This document shows positions 43,351 through 52,457 of a DNA stretch of 64,000 nt, piece by piece. Source of the stretch: Bacillus sp. X1(2014) (GTDB lineage: Bacteria > Bacillota > Bacilli > Bacillales_B > DSM-18226); assembly GCF_007678255.1 (NCBI RefSeq), contig NZ_VEED01000019.1:38906-102905 (forward strand), written 5' to 3'. The notes under the pieces were generated by a model that had not been told where the DNA came from, made no database searches, and saw only the letters and a program-made list of their open reading frames with translations. Position 1 is the stretch's first letter. Each line of letters starts with the position of its first letter. The position numbers and the translations under genes are program-made.

Positions 43351-43512
43351 ATGTATGTAGTAGCCGTAATTTGTATCATGATTGTTATCGTAGTTCTAAT
43401 TCTAGCCGTGGGCACCACTTCTAAAGCCTACACTTATAAACACACGGTAGACCCAATAGAAAATAACCCGCATCTTGACCAAGAAAAAAATCAGGATGAA
43501 AAGAAAGGTTAA
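43351..43512 (+). CDS. ytzI: YtzI-like small membrane protein
   Basis: A 53-residue protein with one N-terminal membrane helix (VVAVICIMIVIVVLILAVG, about residues 3-21) and a hydrophilic tail ending NQDEKKG. AAAGGAGG precedes ATG 43351 by ten bases, and a terminator follows immediately. Size, topology and position beside luxS agree with B. subtilis YtzI, whose function is unknown. Confidence 0.75.
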   Translation: MYVVAVICIMIVIVVLILAVGTTSKAYTYKHTVDPIENNPHLDQEKNQDEKKG

Positions 43513-43549
43513 AAAAATTCCTATTCACGTCGAATAGGAATTTTTTATA
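43511..43549. terminator. Bidirectional terminator
   Basis: AAAATTCCTATTC and GAATAGGAATTTT are near-perfect arms between ytzI and convergent luxS. Confidence 0.9.
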
Positions 43550-43552
43550 ATA

Positions 43553-44026
43553 TTAAGCAAAAACCTTTTTTAGGTCTTCTTTGCTTTGCTCAAGCCAGAA
43601 ACGCATTAAACGCTTCGCTCCTTCTAGGTCATGCAGTTTTGCTTGACCGCATTGTCTTTCATTTGCAGCAGGAATTTCAATAATTTCAAGGGCATCTTTC
43701 ATTGTATCTTCCATAAGATCAATGATTTCCTCCACAGTAGGTTCGCCGCTAACAACTAGGTAATAACCGGTTTGACAACCCATTGGTGAAATATCGATAA
43801 TATCGAAGTGGTCATACTTCTCAGAATGCTTACGAAGATTAAAAGCAAGCAAGTGCTCTAATGTATGAATCACATCTGGTTTCATTGCTTGTTTATTTGG
43901 CTGGCAAAAACGAATATCATATTTATTAACAACACCGTCACTACCAACTTTGTGAACACCACAATGTCTCACATAAGGGGCTTTAACAGCGTTATGATCT
44001 AAATCAAAGCTTTCAACTGAAGGCAT
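43553..44026 (-). CDS. luxS: S-ribosylhomocysteine lyase
   Basis: A 157-residue metalloenzyme that splits S-ribosylhomocysteine to homocysteine and DPD, the AI-2 precursor. Metal ligands are in HTLEH (H54, H58, with catalytic E57) and C126 in CGQAK; C84 (MGC) is the second catalytic residue. I start at ATG 44026, which follows AAGGAGTG and gives the family length. It closes the methyl cycle fed by metK. Monocistronic. Confidence 0.96.
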   Translation of the reverse strand: MPSVESFDLDHNAVKAPYVRHCGVHKVGSDGVVNKYDIRFCQPNKQAMKPDVIHTLEHLLAFNLRKHSEKYDHFDIIDISPMGCQTGYYLVVSGEPTVEEIIDLMEDTMKDALEIIEIPAANERQCGQAKLHDLEGAKRLMRFWLEQSKEDLKKVFA

Positions 44027-44166
44027 CGAAATCACTCCTTTTTTTATCTACTAGTATCATACAATAAATTCCGAGTTTTTTCATCCACTTACATTTATTT
44101 AACAATTTAGACGTTACTTTTAATTTATGGTATGTTGTAGATAATTGTCATAAAGGAGTGTTACGA

Positions 44167-44394
44167 ATGGTAAAAAAATTTTTCCTAACTATTATTCGGT
44201 TTTATCAAGTTGTTATCTCACCATTAAAACCACCCACCTGCCGGTTTTATCCGACATGTTCTCATTATGGGGCAGAAGCAATTCAACGGTTTGGTGCCTT
44301 AAAAGGCGGCTGGCTTACGATTAAAAGGATATCAAAATGTCATCCGTTTCATCCGGGAGGGTTAGACCCAGTTCCCGAAAAGGATTCACATTAA
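44167..44394 (+). CDS. yidD: Membrane protein insertion efficiency factor YidD
   Basis: A 75-residue protein of the YidD family with an amphipathic N terminus and the conserved [15 protein letters not shown] and HPFHPGG motifs. It assists YidC/Sec insertion of inner-membrane proteins. It corresponds to B. subtilis YtjA in length. ATG at 44167 follows AAAGGAG; the GTG at 44158 lies within the ribosome binding site. Its stop overlaps the convergent carbonic anhydrase gene by four bases. Confidence 0.9.
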   Translation: MVKKFFLTIIRFYQVVISPLKPPTCRFYPTCSHYGAEAIQRFGALKGGWLTIKRISKCHPFHPGGLDPVPEKDSH

Positions 44395-44963
44395 TTCTTA
44401 TAACCATCCACAATAAGATCCAGTTTCCCTGTCTTAGGATCAATAACTAAGCCATGCACAGGAACATCCTTCGGCATTAATGGATGATTTTTAATAATAT
44501 CTACGCTGTGTTCTACGCTCTCGGTTACATTGTCAAACCCATGCAGCCATTCTTTTATATTAATCCCTGAATATGTAAGCGTATCGATCGTTTCCTCCGA
44601 TATTCCCCGTTCTTTCATGTTTTCAATTACTGGTTCTGCCTTCATACCGCTCATCCCACAATCATAATGAGCAATCACCAAAACCTCTTGAGCCTTTAAT
44701 TGATAAAGAGCAATCAATATACTTCTCATCACACTGCCAAATGGGTGTGAGATCAAGGCACCAGCATCTTTGATTATTTTCGCATCGCCATTTCCCAAGT
44801 TTAATGCTTTGGGTAATAGTTCGAGCAGCCTTGTATCCATACATGTTAGGATGACCATTCGTTTATTTGGGAATTTGGTTGTTTCATACTTTTCATACTC
44901 ATGGTCTTCCACAAATTTTTCATTAAAGTCTAGAATCTCATTCAACAATTTTGAGTTATTCAA
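44391..44963 (-). CDS. ytiB: Beta-carbonic anhydrase (YtiB)
   Basis: A 190-residue zinc enzyme converting CO2 and bicarbonate. The ligand pattern is CMDTR (Cys and the Asp-Arg dyad) then HYDCG (His and Cys), as in beta-class enzymes. The TTG at 44963 has GGGTGG upstream; a GTG at 44972 would sit directly on AGGAAGG. It corresponds to B. subtilis ytiB and ends four bases inside the yidD end. It is divergent from znuA; it lies beside the Zur box but is not clearly controlled by it. Confidence 0.88.
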   Translation of the reverse strand: MNNSKLLNEILDFNEKFVEDHEYEKYETTKFPNKRMVILTCMDTRLLELLPKALNLGNGDAKIIKDAGALISHPFGSVMRSILIALYQLKAQEVLVIAHYDCGMSGMKAEPVIENMKERGISEETIDTLTYSGINIKEWLHGFDNVTESVEHSVDIIKNHPLMPKDVPVHGLVIDPKTGKLDLIVDGYKN

Positions 44964-45131
44964 GTTAACCACCCTTCCTTTTTTCTATCTAAGCATACAT
45001 AATATTTGATGAAGAAACAAAATTTTATACTTGCTTTTGAAGAAAATTTTTTGTAAGATACTAATGGAAATCGGAATCGTTCCGTATTATGTAGTTATAT
45101 TAATTCAGAATTCAAAAAAAATTTCGGAAAT

Positions 45132-45152
45132 AAATCGTAATAAATCCGATTT
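45132..45152 (+). promoter_or_regulatory. Zur box upstream of the zinc-binding lipoprotein gene
   Basis: A 21-bp site with halves AAATCGTAAT and ATCCGATTT closely matches the B. subtilis Zur consensus (AAATCGTAAT, one base, ATTACGATTT). It lies 22 bp before znuA, so zinc-replete Zur should repress the gene. Confidence 0.85.
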
Positions 45153-45174
45153 ATAAACATATGAAGGAGTTCCT

Positions 45175-46122
45175 ATGAAGAAAATCATCCTTATCTTATC
45201 AATTCTTTTACCACTAAGTCTGTTCATGTCCGCGTGTTCAAATGGTAAAGAACAAGACCAAAAAAAGAAGGACCAGTTAACCATTTATACCACTGTATTT
45301 CCACTTCAATACTTTACTTCACAAATAGGTGGAAAATATGTAAATGTTAACACGATCTATCCACCTGGGGCAGATGAACATACATTTGAACCTTCCCAAA
45401 GGGATATGATGAAGTTAGCTGATTCAGACTTATTTTTCTATATCGGGCTTGGGCTTGAAGGGTTTGTAGAAAAATCAAAAGAAACATTGAAAAATGAACA
45501 TGTCAAACTAGTACCTACCGCAGAGAACATTGATCTCCCAAAATCGACGGATACACATGATGAGGAAGAAGATCACCATGACACAGACACACATACAGAT
45601 GTCAACCCACATGTATGGCTTGACCCAATTTATTCAAAGGAAATGGCAGCTGTCATCCGTGATGCATTAATTAAACAGATGCCGGAGCACAAAGATCTAT
45701 TCAATAAAAATTTTCAACAACTTGCCCTTAAATTAGATGAACTTAATACCAATTATGAACAGACAATTACAAAGGCAAAGCATAAAAAGATCATCGTTAC
45801 ACATGCAGCGTTTGGTTATTGGGAAAAACGATATGGAATTGAACAAATTAGTATATCAGGTCTTTCGACTGCCAATGAACCTACTCAAAAGGAGTTAGAA
45901 AAAATCATTTCCATTGCGGAGGACGAAGGATTACACTATATGCTATTCGAACAAAATGTCCAATCGAAACTTGGAAAAATCGTTCAAAAAGAAATTGGAG
46001 CTAAAGCATTACCTATTCATAACCTTGCTATATTATCGAAAGAGAATATTATAAAGAAAGAAACATATTTTTCATTAATGAATCAAAATCTTGAATCATT
46101 AAAAACAGCTTTAAACAACTAA
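45175..46122 (+). CDS. znuA: Zinc ABC transporter substrate-binding lipoprotein (ZnuA/AdcA type)
   Basis: A 315-residue cluster A-I solute-binding protein. The lipoprotein signal ends at lipobox MSAC (C21). Metal ligands are expected in DEHTFEP, in the His-rich loop HDEEEDHHDTDTHTDVNPH (about 126-146) and in VTHAAFGYW. The loop is typical of zinc rather than manganese binders. The gene is alone: no znuB or znuC is adjacent, so it must work with a transporter encoded elsewhere. A Zur box precedes it and a terminator follows. Confidence 0.92.
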   Translation: MKKIILILSILLPLSLFMSACSNGKEQDQKKKDQLTIYTTVFPLQYFTSQIGGKYVNVNTIYPPGADEHTFEPSQRDMMKLADSDLFFYIGLGLEGFVEKSKETLKNEHVKLVPTAENIDLPKSTDTHDEEEDHHDTDTHTDVNPHVWLDPIYSKEMAAVIRDALIKQMPEHKDLFNKNFQQLALKLDELNTNYEQTITKAKHKKIIVTHAAFGYWEKRYGIEQISISGLSTANEPTQKELEKIISIAEDEGLHYMLFEQNVQSKLGKIVQKEIGAKALPIHNLAILSKENIIKKETYFSLMNQNLESLKTALNN

Positions 46123-46131
46123 ATCGATACA

Positions 46132-46163
46132 GAAATGAACCAGACTAACCTGGTTCATTTTTT
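46132..46163. terminator. Bidirectional terminator
   Basis: AATGAACCAG pairs with CTGGTTCATT, followed by a T-run, between znuA and convergent menC. Confidence 0.85.
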
Positions 46164-46173
46164 ATATTTTCTC

Positions 46174-47283
46174 CTAAAATACAAATTTCTCTTTCAATTG
46201 CAAGACTTGCTGAAGTCGTTTCTCGTTAATCTCAAAACCAATCCCAGGACTTGAAGGTACGGTTACAGAACCTTTATGAACGTTTACTTCCGGAGTAATA
46301 ATATCTTCTTCCCAAAAGCGGTTTGATGAAGAAATATCCCCTGGGATTGAAAAGCCTGGTAAAGAAGCAAGTGAAATATTATGGGCCCTGGAAATTCCGA
46401 ATTCAATCATCCCTCCACACCAGACATGTATCCCCTTTTCAAAGCAATAATCATGAATACGTTTCGCTTCATTCAAACCTCCGACCCTGCCCACTTTAAT
46501 ATTAATCACTTTGCAACTTCCGAACTCGATTGCTTTTCGTGCATCATCAAAACTGTTAATACTTTCATCTAAACAAATGGGTGTTTTGATTTCCTTTTGA
46601 AGCAACGCGTGTTCAAGGATATCATCAACGCTGAGCGGCTGCTCAATCATCATTAAATTGAAGTCATCAAGAGCTTTAATTCGATCCATATCAGCTAATG
46701 TATAGGCAGAATTCGCATCAGCCATGATTGCAATATCAGGATACACACGGCGAATTTCAGACAGTAAGGAATAGTCTAGTTTTGGACTAATTTTTACTTT
46801 AATGCGCTGATACCCCTCCTGAAGATATTGGTCAATCTGCCGGAGTGCGTTTGTAGTTGAATCCGTCGCGACCACCACACCTGCTGCAACAGCCGAATAT
46901 ATGCCTCCAAGGGCTTTTGACAATGGCTGCGAATGACATTTTGAATATAAATCCCATAAAGCCGTTTCTAAAGCAGCTTTAGCCATATTGTTCCTACGTA
47001 CCGAACTAAAAAGCTGAGACACCTGCCGAGGATGATCGATGGGATTTTTTTGAAGAAGTGGTATTAGAAAATCAGTGATCATATGTAAACTTGTTTTAAC
47101 TGTTTCTTCTGTATACCACGGAGTCGAAAAAGCAACACCCTCACCGTATCCTGAAACACCATCTGAATTATTTATTTTAATGATAATCCCCTCACGCACC
47201 TCTACCGTACCTAAATGGGTCAGAAACGGGTCCTTTAACGGCATTTCAATGACATTTATCTCGATGGAGTTTAGCTTAATCAA
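46174..47283 (-). CDS. menC: o-Succinylbenzoate synthase
   Basis: A 369-residue enolase-superfamily enzyme that dehydrates SHCHC to o-succinylbenzoate in menaquinone synthesis. The catalytic KxK appears as RIKVKISP; metal ligands are in MADANSAY, IEQPLS and LDES; the second base lies in NIKVGRVGG. Low-GC members are often also N-succinylamino acid racemases. TTG at 47281-47283 follows AAAGGAGGG, overlapping the menE end by 8 bp. Last gene of the men cluster. Confidence 0.9.
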   Translation of the reverse strand: MIKLNSIEINVIEMPLKDPFLTHLGTVEVREGIIIKINNSDGVSGYGEGVAFSTPWYTEETVKTSLHMITDFLIPLLQKNPIDHPRQVSQLFSSVRRNNMAKAALETALWDLYSKCHSQPLSKALGGIYSAVAAGVVVATDSTTNALRQIDQYLQEGYQRIKVKISPKLDYSLLSEIRRVYPDIAIMADANSAYTLADMDRIKALDDFNLMMIEQPLSVDDILEHALLQKEIKTPICLDESINSFDDARKAIEFGSCKVINIKVGRVGGLNEAKRIHDYCFEKGIHVWCGGMIEFGISRAHNISLASLPGFSIPGDISSSNRFWEEDIITPEVNVHKGSVTVPSSPGIGFEINEKRLQQVLQLKEKFVF

Positions 47284-48775
47284 TGGTGATGCCCTCCTTT
47301 ATCCACTCACGGAGTTCTCGTCGAAGCAGTTTTTTCGAGGCATTTCTCGGCAGTTCCTTCGTAAAATAAAATGCTTTTGGCACTTTATATTTGGCCAATT
47401 TTTGTTGGCAAAATTGTTTAAGTTCTTCGCCCGAAAGGTTTGCTCCGTTTCTTGTCACAATAAAGGCTATTGGTATCTGCCCCCACTCCGCATTCTCTGC
47501 ATGTGTCACACCTGCCTCGCTCACATCAGGATGTGACAATAAGACAGCTTCTATTTCTGCGGGGTAAATATTTTCTCCCCCTGAAATAATTAGGTCTGAA
47601 CGCCGGTCGAGGACATATAAGAATCCCTCTTCGTCCTGGTAACCAATATCACCGGTATGGAACCAACCATTCCTAAACTTTTCTTTTGAAACTTCCGGTC
47701 GAAATAAATAGCCAGGAGTAACATTGGGGCCTTTAATGACAATTTCACCAGGAATATCCGGCAGCGCCACATTACCATCCTCAGTTACGATTTGGATTTG
47801 TGAGGGGAACAACGGCTTGCCTGCAGAACCCAGCCTTGTCAAACTGTATTCAGGTGCAAGTGTAACAATTTGTGAAGAGGATTCGGTCATGCCATAAGTT
47901 TGGAATACAGGGATATCTTTTTCGACACATGCTTGAAGTAATGGTAATGGTGCGGGTCCACCTCCAAGAAGCATACAGCGGAATTGTTTTGAAAGGCGCC
48001 GTTCTTCAAGAGCTTCAACGATTCTTGTCAAGGTAGTTCCAACAACAGACATAATCGTCACCCTCTTGTCATTGATATCAGCAATTATCTTTTCCACATC
48101 AAAATGGTCATGAAGAACAATTGGCATGCCATAAATGACACTCCGCATGAGTATGGAATAGCCGCTAATATGGAACAATGGAACATTACATAGCCAGCAA
48201 TCCCCTTCCATAAAGCCTAAATTTAAGGCTGAACCAACGGAACTCCACCAGTGATTTCCATAGGTTTGAATTACCCCTTTGGGATTACCTGTGGTTCCTG
48301 ATGTATACATAATGGTGCATATATCGGAAAGCGATATTTCTTCAATGATATTCGGCACGTGCGTGACACAGGAAAATATATCGTCTTTTGTTAAGATTTT
48401 TAGCGATGGAATTCTTTTCTTTATGATGGATTTGGTTTCAAAAAAAGAATCATCAAGAATTAATGAAACTGCCTTTGAATCGTTAAGCTGCCAGGAAAGT
48501 TCTGAAGGAGAGAGGCGATTATTCAATATCACGGATCTAACTCCTAATAACTGAAGGGCAAATAATATAACAACTGTATCAATATTGTTTTTTAATAAAA
48601 CACCCACATATTGGTTTTTTTGAAAACCTACTCCTTGTAGTTTCCCTGCAACCTGGTAAGAAAGTCGGTAAAGTTCTTCAAAGGTTACTACTTCTTCTTG
48701 AAAATAAATCGCAGTTCGTTTAGGAGTTAGAAACGCTCTTTTCTTCAAAAAATTAGGCATCATTTCATTTTGCAT
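47276..48775 (-). CDS. menE: o-Succinylbenzoate-CoA ligase
   Basis: A 499-residue ANL-family adenylating enzyme that forms OSB-CoA. The AMP-binding core is IMYTSGTTGNPKGV; further motifs are QTYGMTESSS, GWFHTGDIGY and the C-terminal RNASKKLLRREL lysine region. ATG at 48775 follows AAAGGTGAA. It is separated from menB by 274 bp that hold a terminator-like hairpin and a dispersed repeat, so menEC may be transcribed partly on their own. Confidence 0.94.
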   Translation of the reverse strand: MQNEMMPNFLKKRAFLTPKRTAIYFQEEVVTFEELYRLSYQVAGKLQGVGFQKNQYVGVLLKNNIDTVVILFALQLLGVRSVILNNRLSPSELSWQLNDSKAVSLILDDSFFETKSIIKKRIPSLKILTKDDIFSCVTHVPNIIEEISLSDICTIMYTSGTTGNPKGVIQTYGNHWWSSVGSALNLGFMEGDCWLCNVPLFHISGYSILMRSVIYGMPIVLHDHFDVEKIIADINDKRVTIMSVVGTTLTRIVEALEERRLSKQFRCMLLGGGPAPLPLLQACVEKDIPVFQTYGMTESSSQIVTLAPEYSLTRLGSAGKPLFPSQIQIVTEDGNVALPDIPGEIVIKGPNVTPGYLFRPEVSKEKFRNGWFHTGDIGYQDEEGFLYVLDRRSDLIISGGENIYPAEIEAVLLSHPDVSEAGVTHAENAEWGQIPIAFIVTRNGANLSGEELKQFCQQKLAKYKVPKAFYFTKELPRNASKKLLRRELREWIKEGITID

Positions 48776-48795
48776 AATGGTTCACCTTTCTTAAT

Positions 48796-49005
48796 CTGTC
48801 TAGCTAAAAGACCCATTTCGATTAAAAACAGCTTGATGGAGACCATCAAGCTGCTGAGAAAAGCGCAAGCGCCCGTTTAGCTGCGTATGGACTGGAGCAC
48901 TTTGACTAAGATAAAGGAAACACGGAGAGTGTTAGCGATCCGATGTTGACTTATCGAAAGGAAAAGAGCGAAGTCCACTAGCCGCTGGGCGCTGGAGCTA
49001 GACAG
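48796..49005. repeat. Dispersed GGAGCTAGACA-type repeat between menB and menE
   Basis: The core runs from GAAAAGCGCAAGCGCCCG (about 48858) to GGGCGCTGGAGCTAGACAG (49005). Its 3' end AGCTAGACAG (48996-49005) has an exact inverted copy CTGTCTAGCT at 48796-48805. Ends match the element at 41778-41893; the middle differs. Confidence 0.7.
48822..48857 (-). terminator. Terminator-like hairpin after menB
   Basis: AGCAGCTTGATGG and CCATCAAGCTGTT arms with a TTTTT tail on the minus strand. It should end at least part of the menFDHB transcript. Confidence 0.75.
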
Positions 49006-49049
49006 TTATCTTCATTCAAAAACTTAAACTTATCGTTTTACTAATATGA

Positions 49050-49868
49050 TCAAGGAAAACGTGGGAATTTCCCAAAGTCAGGCTTACGTTTTTCTTTAAA
49101 GGAATCGCGTCCTTCTTTTGCTTCATCTGTTGTATAGTAAAGCAGGGTTGCATCCCCAGCAAATTGTTGTAGTCCAGCTAAGCCGTCTGTATCTGCATTC
49201 ATTGCTGCCTTCAAGAAGCGCAAGGCTGTAGGACTTTTCTCAAGAATTTCATTACACCACTGAATCGTTTCTTCTTCTACTTTTTCAAGTGGAACAACCG
49301 TATTAACTAAGCCCATATCAAGTGCTTCTTGAGCATTATATTGACGGCATAAGTACCAAATCTCACGAGCTTTTTTATGACCAATGATTCTTGCAAGATA
49401 ACCAGAGCCATAGCCTGCATCAAAACTTCCAACCTTTGGACCAGTTTGCCCAAATACTGCGTTGTCAGCCGCAATCGTTAAGTCACAAACAACGTGAAGA
49501 ACATGGCCGCCGCCTATCGCGTATCCTTTTACCATCGCGATAACAGGTTTTGGAATCACACGGATAAGGCGTTGAAGATCAAGAACATTTAGGCGCGGAA
49601 TCTGATCCTCGCCGACATATCCTCCATGGCCGCGTACACTTTGGTCTCCACCCGAACAAAATGCTTTATCTCCAGCACCTGTTAGGATAATAACCCCTAT
49701 ACTTGCATCATCACGCGCATAGGCAAATGCGTCAATCAATTCAGAAACTGTTCTCGGTGTAAATGCATTATGTACATGTGGACGGTTAATGGTAATTTTG
49801 GCAATACCATTAGATGTTTCATATAAAATTTCTTCATATTTGCGTCCCGCAATCCATTCTACTGTCAA
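49050..49868 (-). CDS. menB: 1,4-Dihydroxy-2-naphthoyl-CoA synthase
   Basis: A 272-residue crotonase-fold enzyme that closes the naphthoate ring from OSB-Co[15 protein letters not shown] and [14 protein letters not shown] form the oxyanion region, and [14 protein letters not shown] is the MenB signature. TTG at 49866-49868 follows AAGGAGGAG. It follows menH by 14 bp in the menFDHB transcript. Confidence 0.96.
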   Translation of the reverse strand: MTVEWIAGRKYEEILYETSNGIAKITINRPHVHNAFTPRTVSELIDAFAYARDDASIGVIILTGAGDKAFCSGGDQSVRGHGGYVGEDQIPRLNVLDLQRLIRVIPKPVIAMVKGYAIGGGHVLHVVCDLTIAADNAVFGQTGPKVGSFDAGYGSGYLARIIGHKKAREIWYLCRQYNAQEALDMGLVNTVVPLEKVEEETIQWCNEILEKSPTALRFLKAAMNADTDGLAGLQQFAGDATLLYYTTDEAKEGRDSFKEKRKPDFGKFPRFP

Positions 49869-49882
49869 AATAATCTCCTCCT

Positions 49883-50707
49883 TTATTTATTTTCATTCGA
49901 CAAAAAGTCACTTACTATTGTACCAAACTTTTCAGGTTCTTCCACATGAATTGCATGCCCGCTTTCCTCAATCACTACCCAAGAGCTATTTTTTAGCTCC
50001 TTCATCATATGACTCGCAATCGAACAAAACTTATGATCCTCCGCACCTGTTAAAAGCAAAACTTCACAAGTTAATTCACTTAACCTGCCCCACCAAGATG
50101 ATTGGGACCCAGTGCCCATTCCAAGTAAACTGTTGGCTAGGCCGTTGGGCGAATTATTCAAACGCTGTTCCCTAATCTTTTTCTGAGTTTCCCTTGGAAG
50201 GCGCTTCATGGTGGAAAAAAGGGGAATCTCTTCCCAATAATCCACAAACGCTTTGATTCCCTGTTCCTTAATAAAGTTAGCAAGTTCGGCATCTTTCATA
50301 CGGCGATGTTTTTTTTCGACTTCCGTCGCCAGGCCTGGTGAAGTACTCTCAAGTATTAATTTTCGGACACGCCCTGGATACAAAATGGCAAAGGTTAATG
50401 CAAGTCTTCCACCCATGGAATAACCAAGAAGATCTACTTGCTCAATCTCCATTTGATCAAGGATCGTGTTTAAATCAGAAGCAGCAGCATTCATTTGATA
50501 TCGATTCAGTGCCTCGGGGGACTCTGTTTTTCCATGTCCAATAATATCAGGGATAATCAGCTTTGTCGACTTTCCCCAGCTTTCATAAAATGGAGCCCAA
50601 GTGGCAGAGTCTCCCGTAAAACCGTGCAGCAATACAAGGGGAACAGGGCCAAGTTCGTCACCACAAACTTCGACATAGTAACGGCTCCCATCGATAACGA
50701 TATACAT
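49883..50707 (-). CDS. menH: MenH, SHCHC synthase (alpha/beta hydrolase)
   Basis: A 274-residue hydrolase-fold enzyme that eliminates pyruvate from [17 protein letters not shown] forms the oxyanion side, [10 protein letters not shown] carries the nucleophile serine, GAEDHKF the aspartate and [11 protein letters not shown] the histidine. It starts directly after the menD stop (AAAGGTGAA upstream), between menD and menB as in B. subtilis. Confidence 0.92.
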   Translation of the reverse strand: MYIVIDGSRYYVEVCGDELGPVPLVLLHGFTGDSATWAPFYESWGKSTKLIIPDIIGHGKTESPEALNRYQMNAAASDLNTILDQMEIEQVDLLGYSMGGRLALTFAILYPGRVRKLILESTSPGLATEVEKKHRRMKDAELANFIKEQGIKAFVDYWEEIPLFSTMKRLPRETQKKIREQRLNNSPNGLANSLLGMGTGSQSSWWGRLSELTCEVLLLTGAEDHKFCSIASHMMKELKNSSWVVIEESGHAIHVEEPEKFGTIVSDFLSNENK

Positions 50708-52456
50708 TTATTGTTCACCTTTGACAAAGTTTGATATTTCCTGGGAAACATAGCCCCAAAATTCGCGGTGTTCGTCACGATTCCGCTCTCTGTTGGTTTC
50801 CAACTCGAATACATTTATCCCGGTCGAATTGATGGATTTCCTCATTTCCGCACCAAAATGATCCCAATCCTTTATTCTTATGTAATTTCCATTAAACATC
50901 TTAACAGCATGCTCAAAATTAATTCCGAGCGGAGTACCGAACAAAAGTTCAAAGTTTTCCGGATGCTCTGATTGCGGGAGGAAGGAGAAAATTCCGCCGC
51001 CATTATTATTGATTAGAATTATATTAATATTTATATTGTATAGTTTTGCTGCAATCAACCCATTTAAGTCATGGAAAAAGGTTAAATCACCAAGGACAAG
51101 GTACAAGGATGATGAGTTTAATGCAGCACCCAAAGCCGTAGAAACGGTACCGTCGATTCCATTCGCTCCCCTATTTGCCATTACTTTAATTGTTTTATGA
51201 TTACTAAGAAAAAAGCTATCTAAGTCACGGATTGGCATACTATTGCCTACAAATAGTGCAGCTCCTTCAGGGAGCATATCAGCTAATTGATAGAACAGTC
51301 TGCCTTCGCTTAAATCTGTTATATCGCTAAGCGATATCATCGTTTCTTTTGATATTTGGTTAACCCTTTTCCAAGCTGTTAGGAAATCGACAGAAGATTT
51401 CTCATCTGTATATGTTTCTATTTTCTCGCAGAATAACGATTCATTACAGAAAATCATATTTGTTGATAACGATGCTGGGTCACGCCACCCACCGCCGCCA
51501 TCGATCACATACTGATCAGCGTCTCCATTTTCTTTTATAAAAATTGTTAATGCTTTAGAAATGGGCATTGCTCCAAATCTAAGAATAACATCCGGCTTTA
51601 AGAAGACTTTTGCATCGTCGTTTCTTAAAAAGGTATCATAGGCTTCAATAATATTATCAAGGCTATGTTTCCCACTTCTTAACTGTGACAAGGGGTCAGC
51701 AATAATCGGGAATTTAAGTTTTTCAGCTAGCCGCGTTACAGCCTCAGAAAAAATATCATCGACAATAGTTCCACATACAATAATTCCTCTATTTGTTTTT
51801 GACAGTTTTTCGGCAATTTCTTTAAATTGTTCTTCTGCCATTGTTAAATCCCCAGTATGAACTTTCACATAGCCGTTCGGACGTTCACGAAGCTGGAAGA
51901 GTTCATCATCCAGCTTGGGTACTAATGGTTCCCTAAAAGGAAAATTCAAATGTACAGGACCAGAAGGCGCACTTTTTGCAATGGCTACCGCTCGTGCACA
52001 AATGGTTCGAGCATAACGAATGATTTCATCACTTTTTTCAGGTAAAGCCATTTCAGAAAACCACTTTACATGTTTCCCATATAAATGGATTTGATCGATT
52101 GCTTGTGGTGCACCTACTTCTCTGAGTTCATGAGGCCGATCTGCAGTTAACACAATCAAAGGTACTCGTGCATACCGCGCTTCAACAATTGCAGGGAAAT
52201 AATTCGCTGCGGCCGTACCTGAAGTACAAAGGATTGCAACTGGTTTATTTAAAGACTTGGCTATTCCTAAAGCAAAAAAAGCAGCTGACCGTTCATCCAC
52301 ATGTATATGAACATTAAGATCAGGATGCTCTGCCATAATCATCGCCATAGGAGTGGACCGAGAACCAGGGCTGACAACCACATCGGTTACTCCCGTGAAG
52401 ATAAGTTCTGAAACAATAGCTGCTATATAGGCTGTTAATGATTCTTGATGATCCAT
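50708..52456 (-). CDS. menD: SEPHCHC synthase (ThDP-dependent)
   Basis: A 582-residue thiamine-diphosphate enzyme joining isochorismate with 2-oxoglutarate. The N-terminal VVSPGSRSTPMA and DERSAAFFALG (catalytic glutamate), CTSGTAAANY, and the ThDP-binding GDLTFFHDLNGL to INNNGGGIFSFLP region are all clear. ATG at 52456 follows TTGGAGG; the frame is open to 52471. It begins one base past the menF stop. Confidence 0.95.
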   Translation of the reverse strand: MDHQESLTAYIAAIVSELIFTGVTDVVVSPGSRSTPMAMIMAEHPDLNVHIHVDERSAAFFALGIAKSLNKPVAILCTSGTAAANYFPAIVEARYARVPLIVLTADRPHELREVGAPQAIDQIHLYGKHVKWFSEMALPEKSDEIIRYARTICARAVAIAKSAPSGPVHLNFPFREPLVPKLDDELFQLRERPNGYVKVHTGDLTMAEEQFKEIAEKLSKTNRGIIVCGTIVDDIFSEAVTRLAEKLKFPIIADPLSQLRSGKHSLDNIIEAYDTFLRNDDAKVFLKPDVILRFGAMPISKALTIFIKENGDADQYVIDGGGGWRDPASLSTNMIFCNESLFCEKIETYTDEKSSVDFLTAWKRVNQISKETMISLSDITDLSEGRLFYQLADMLPEGAALFVGNSMPIRDLDSFFLSNHKTIKVMANRGANGIDGTVSTALGAALNSSSLYLVLGDLTFFHDLNGLIAAKLYNININIILINNNGGGIFSFLPQSEHPENFELLFGTPLGINFEHAVKMFNGNYIRIKDWDHFGAEMRKSINSTGINVFELETNRERNRDEHREFWGYVSQEISNFVKGEQ

Positions 52457-52457
52457 A

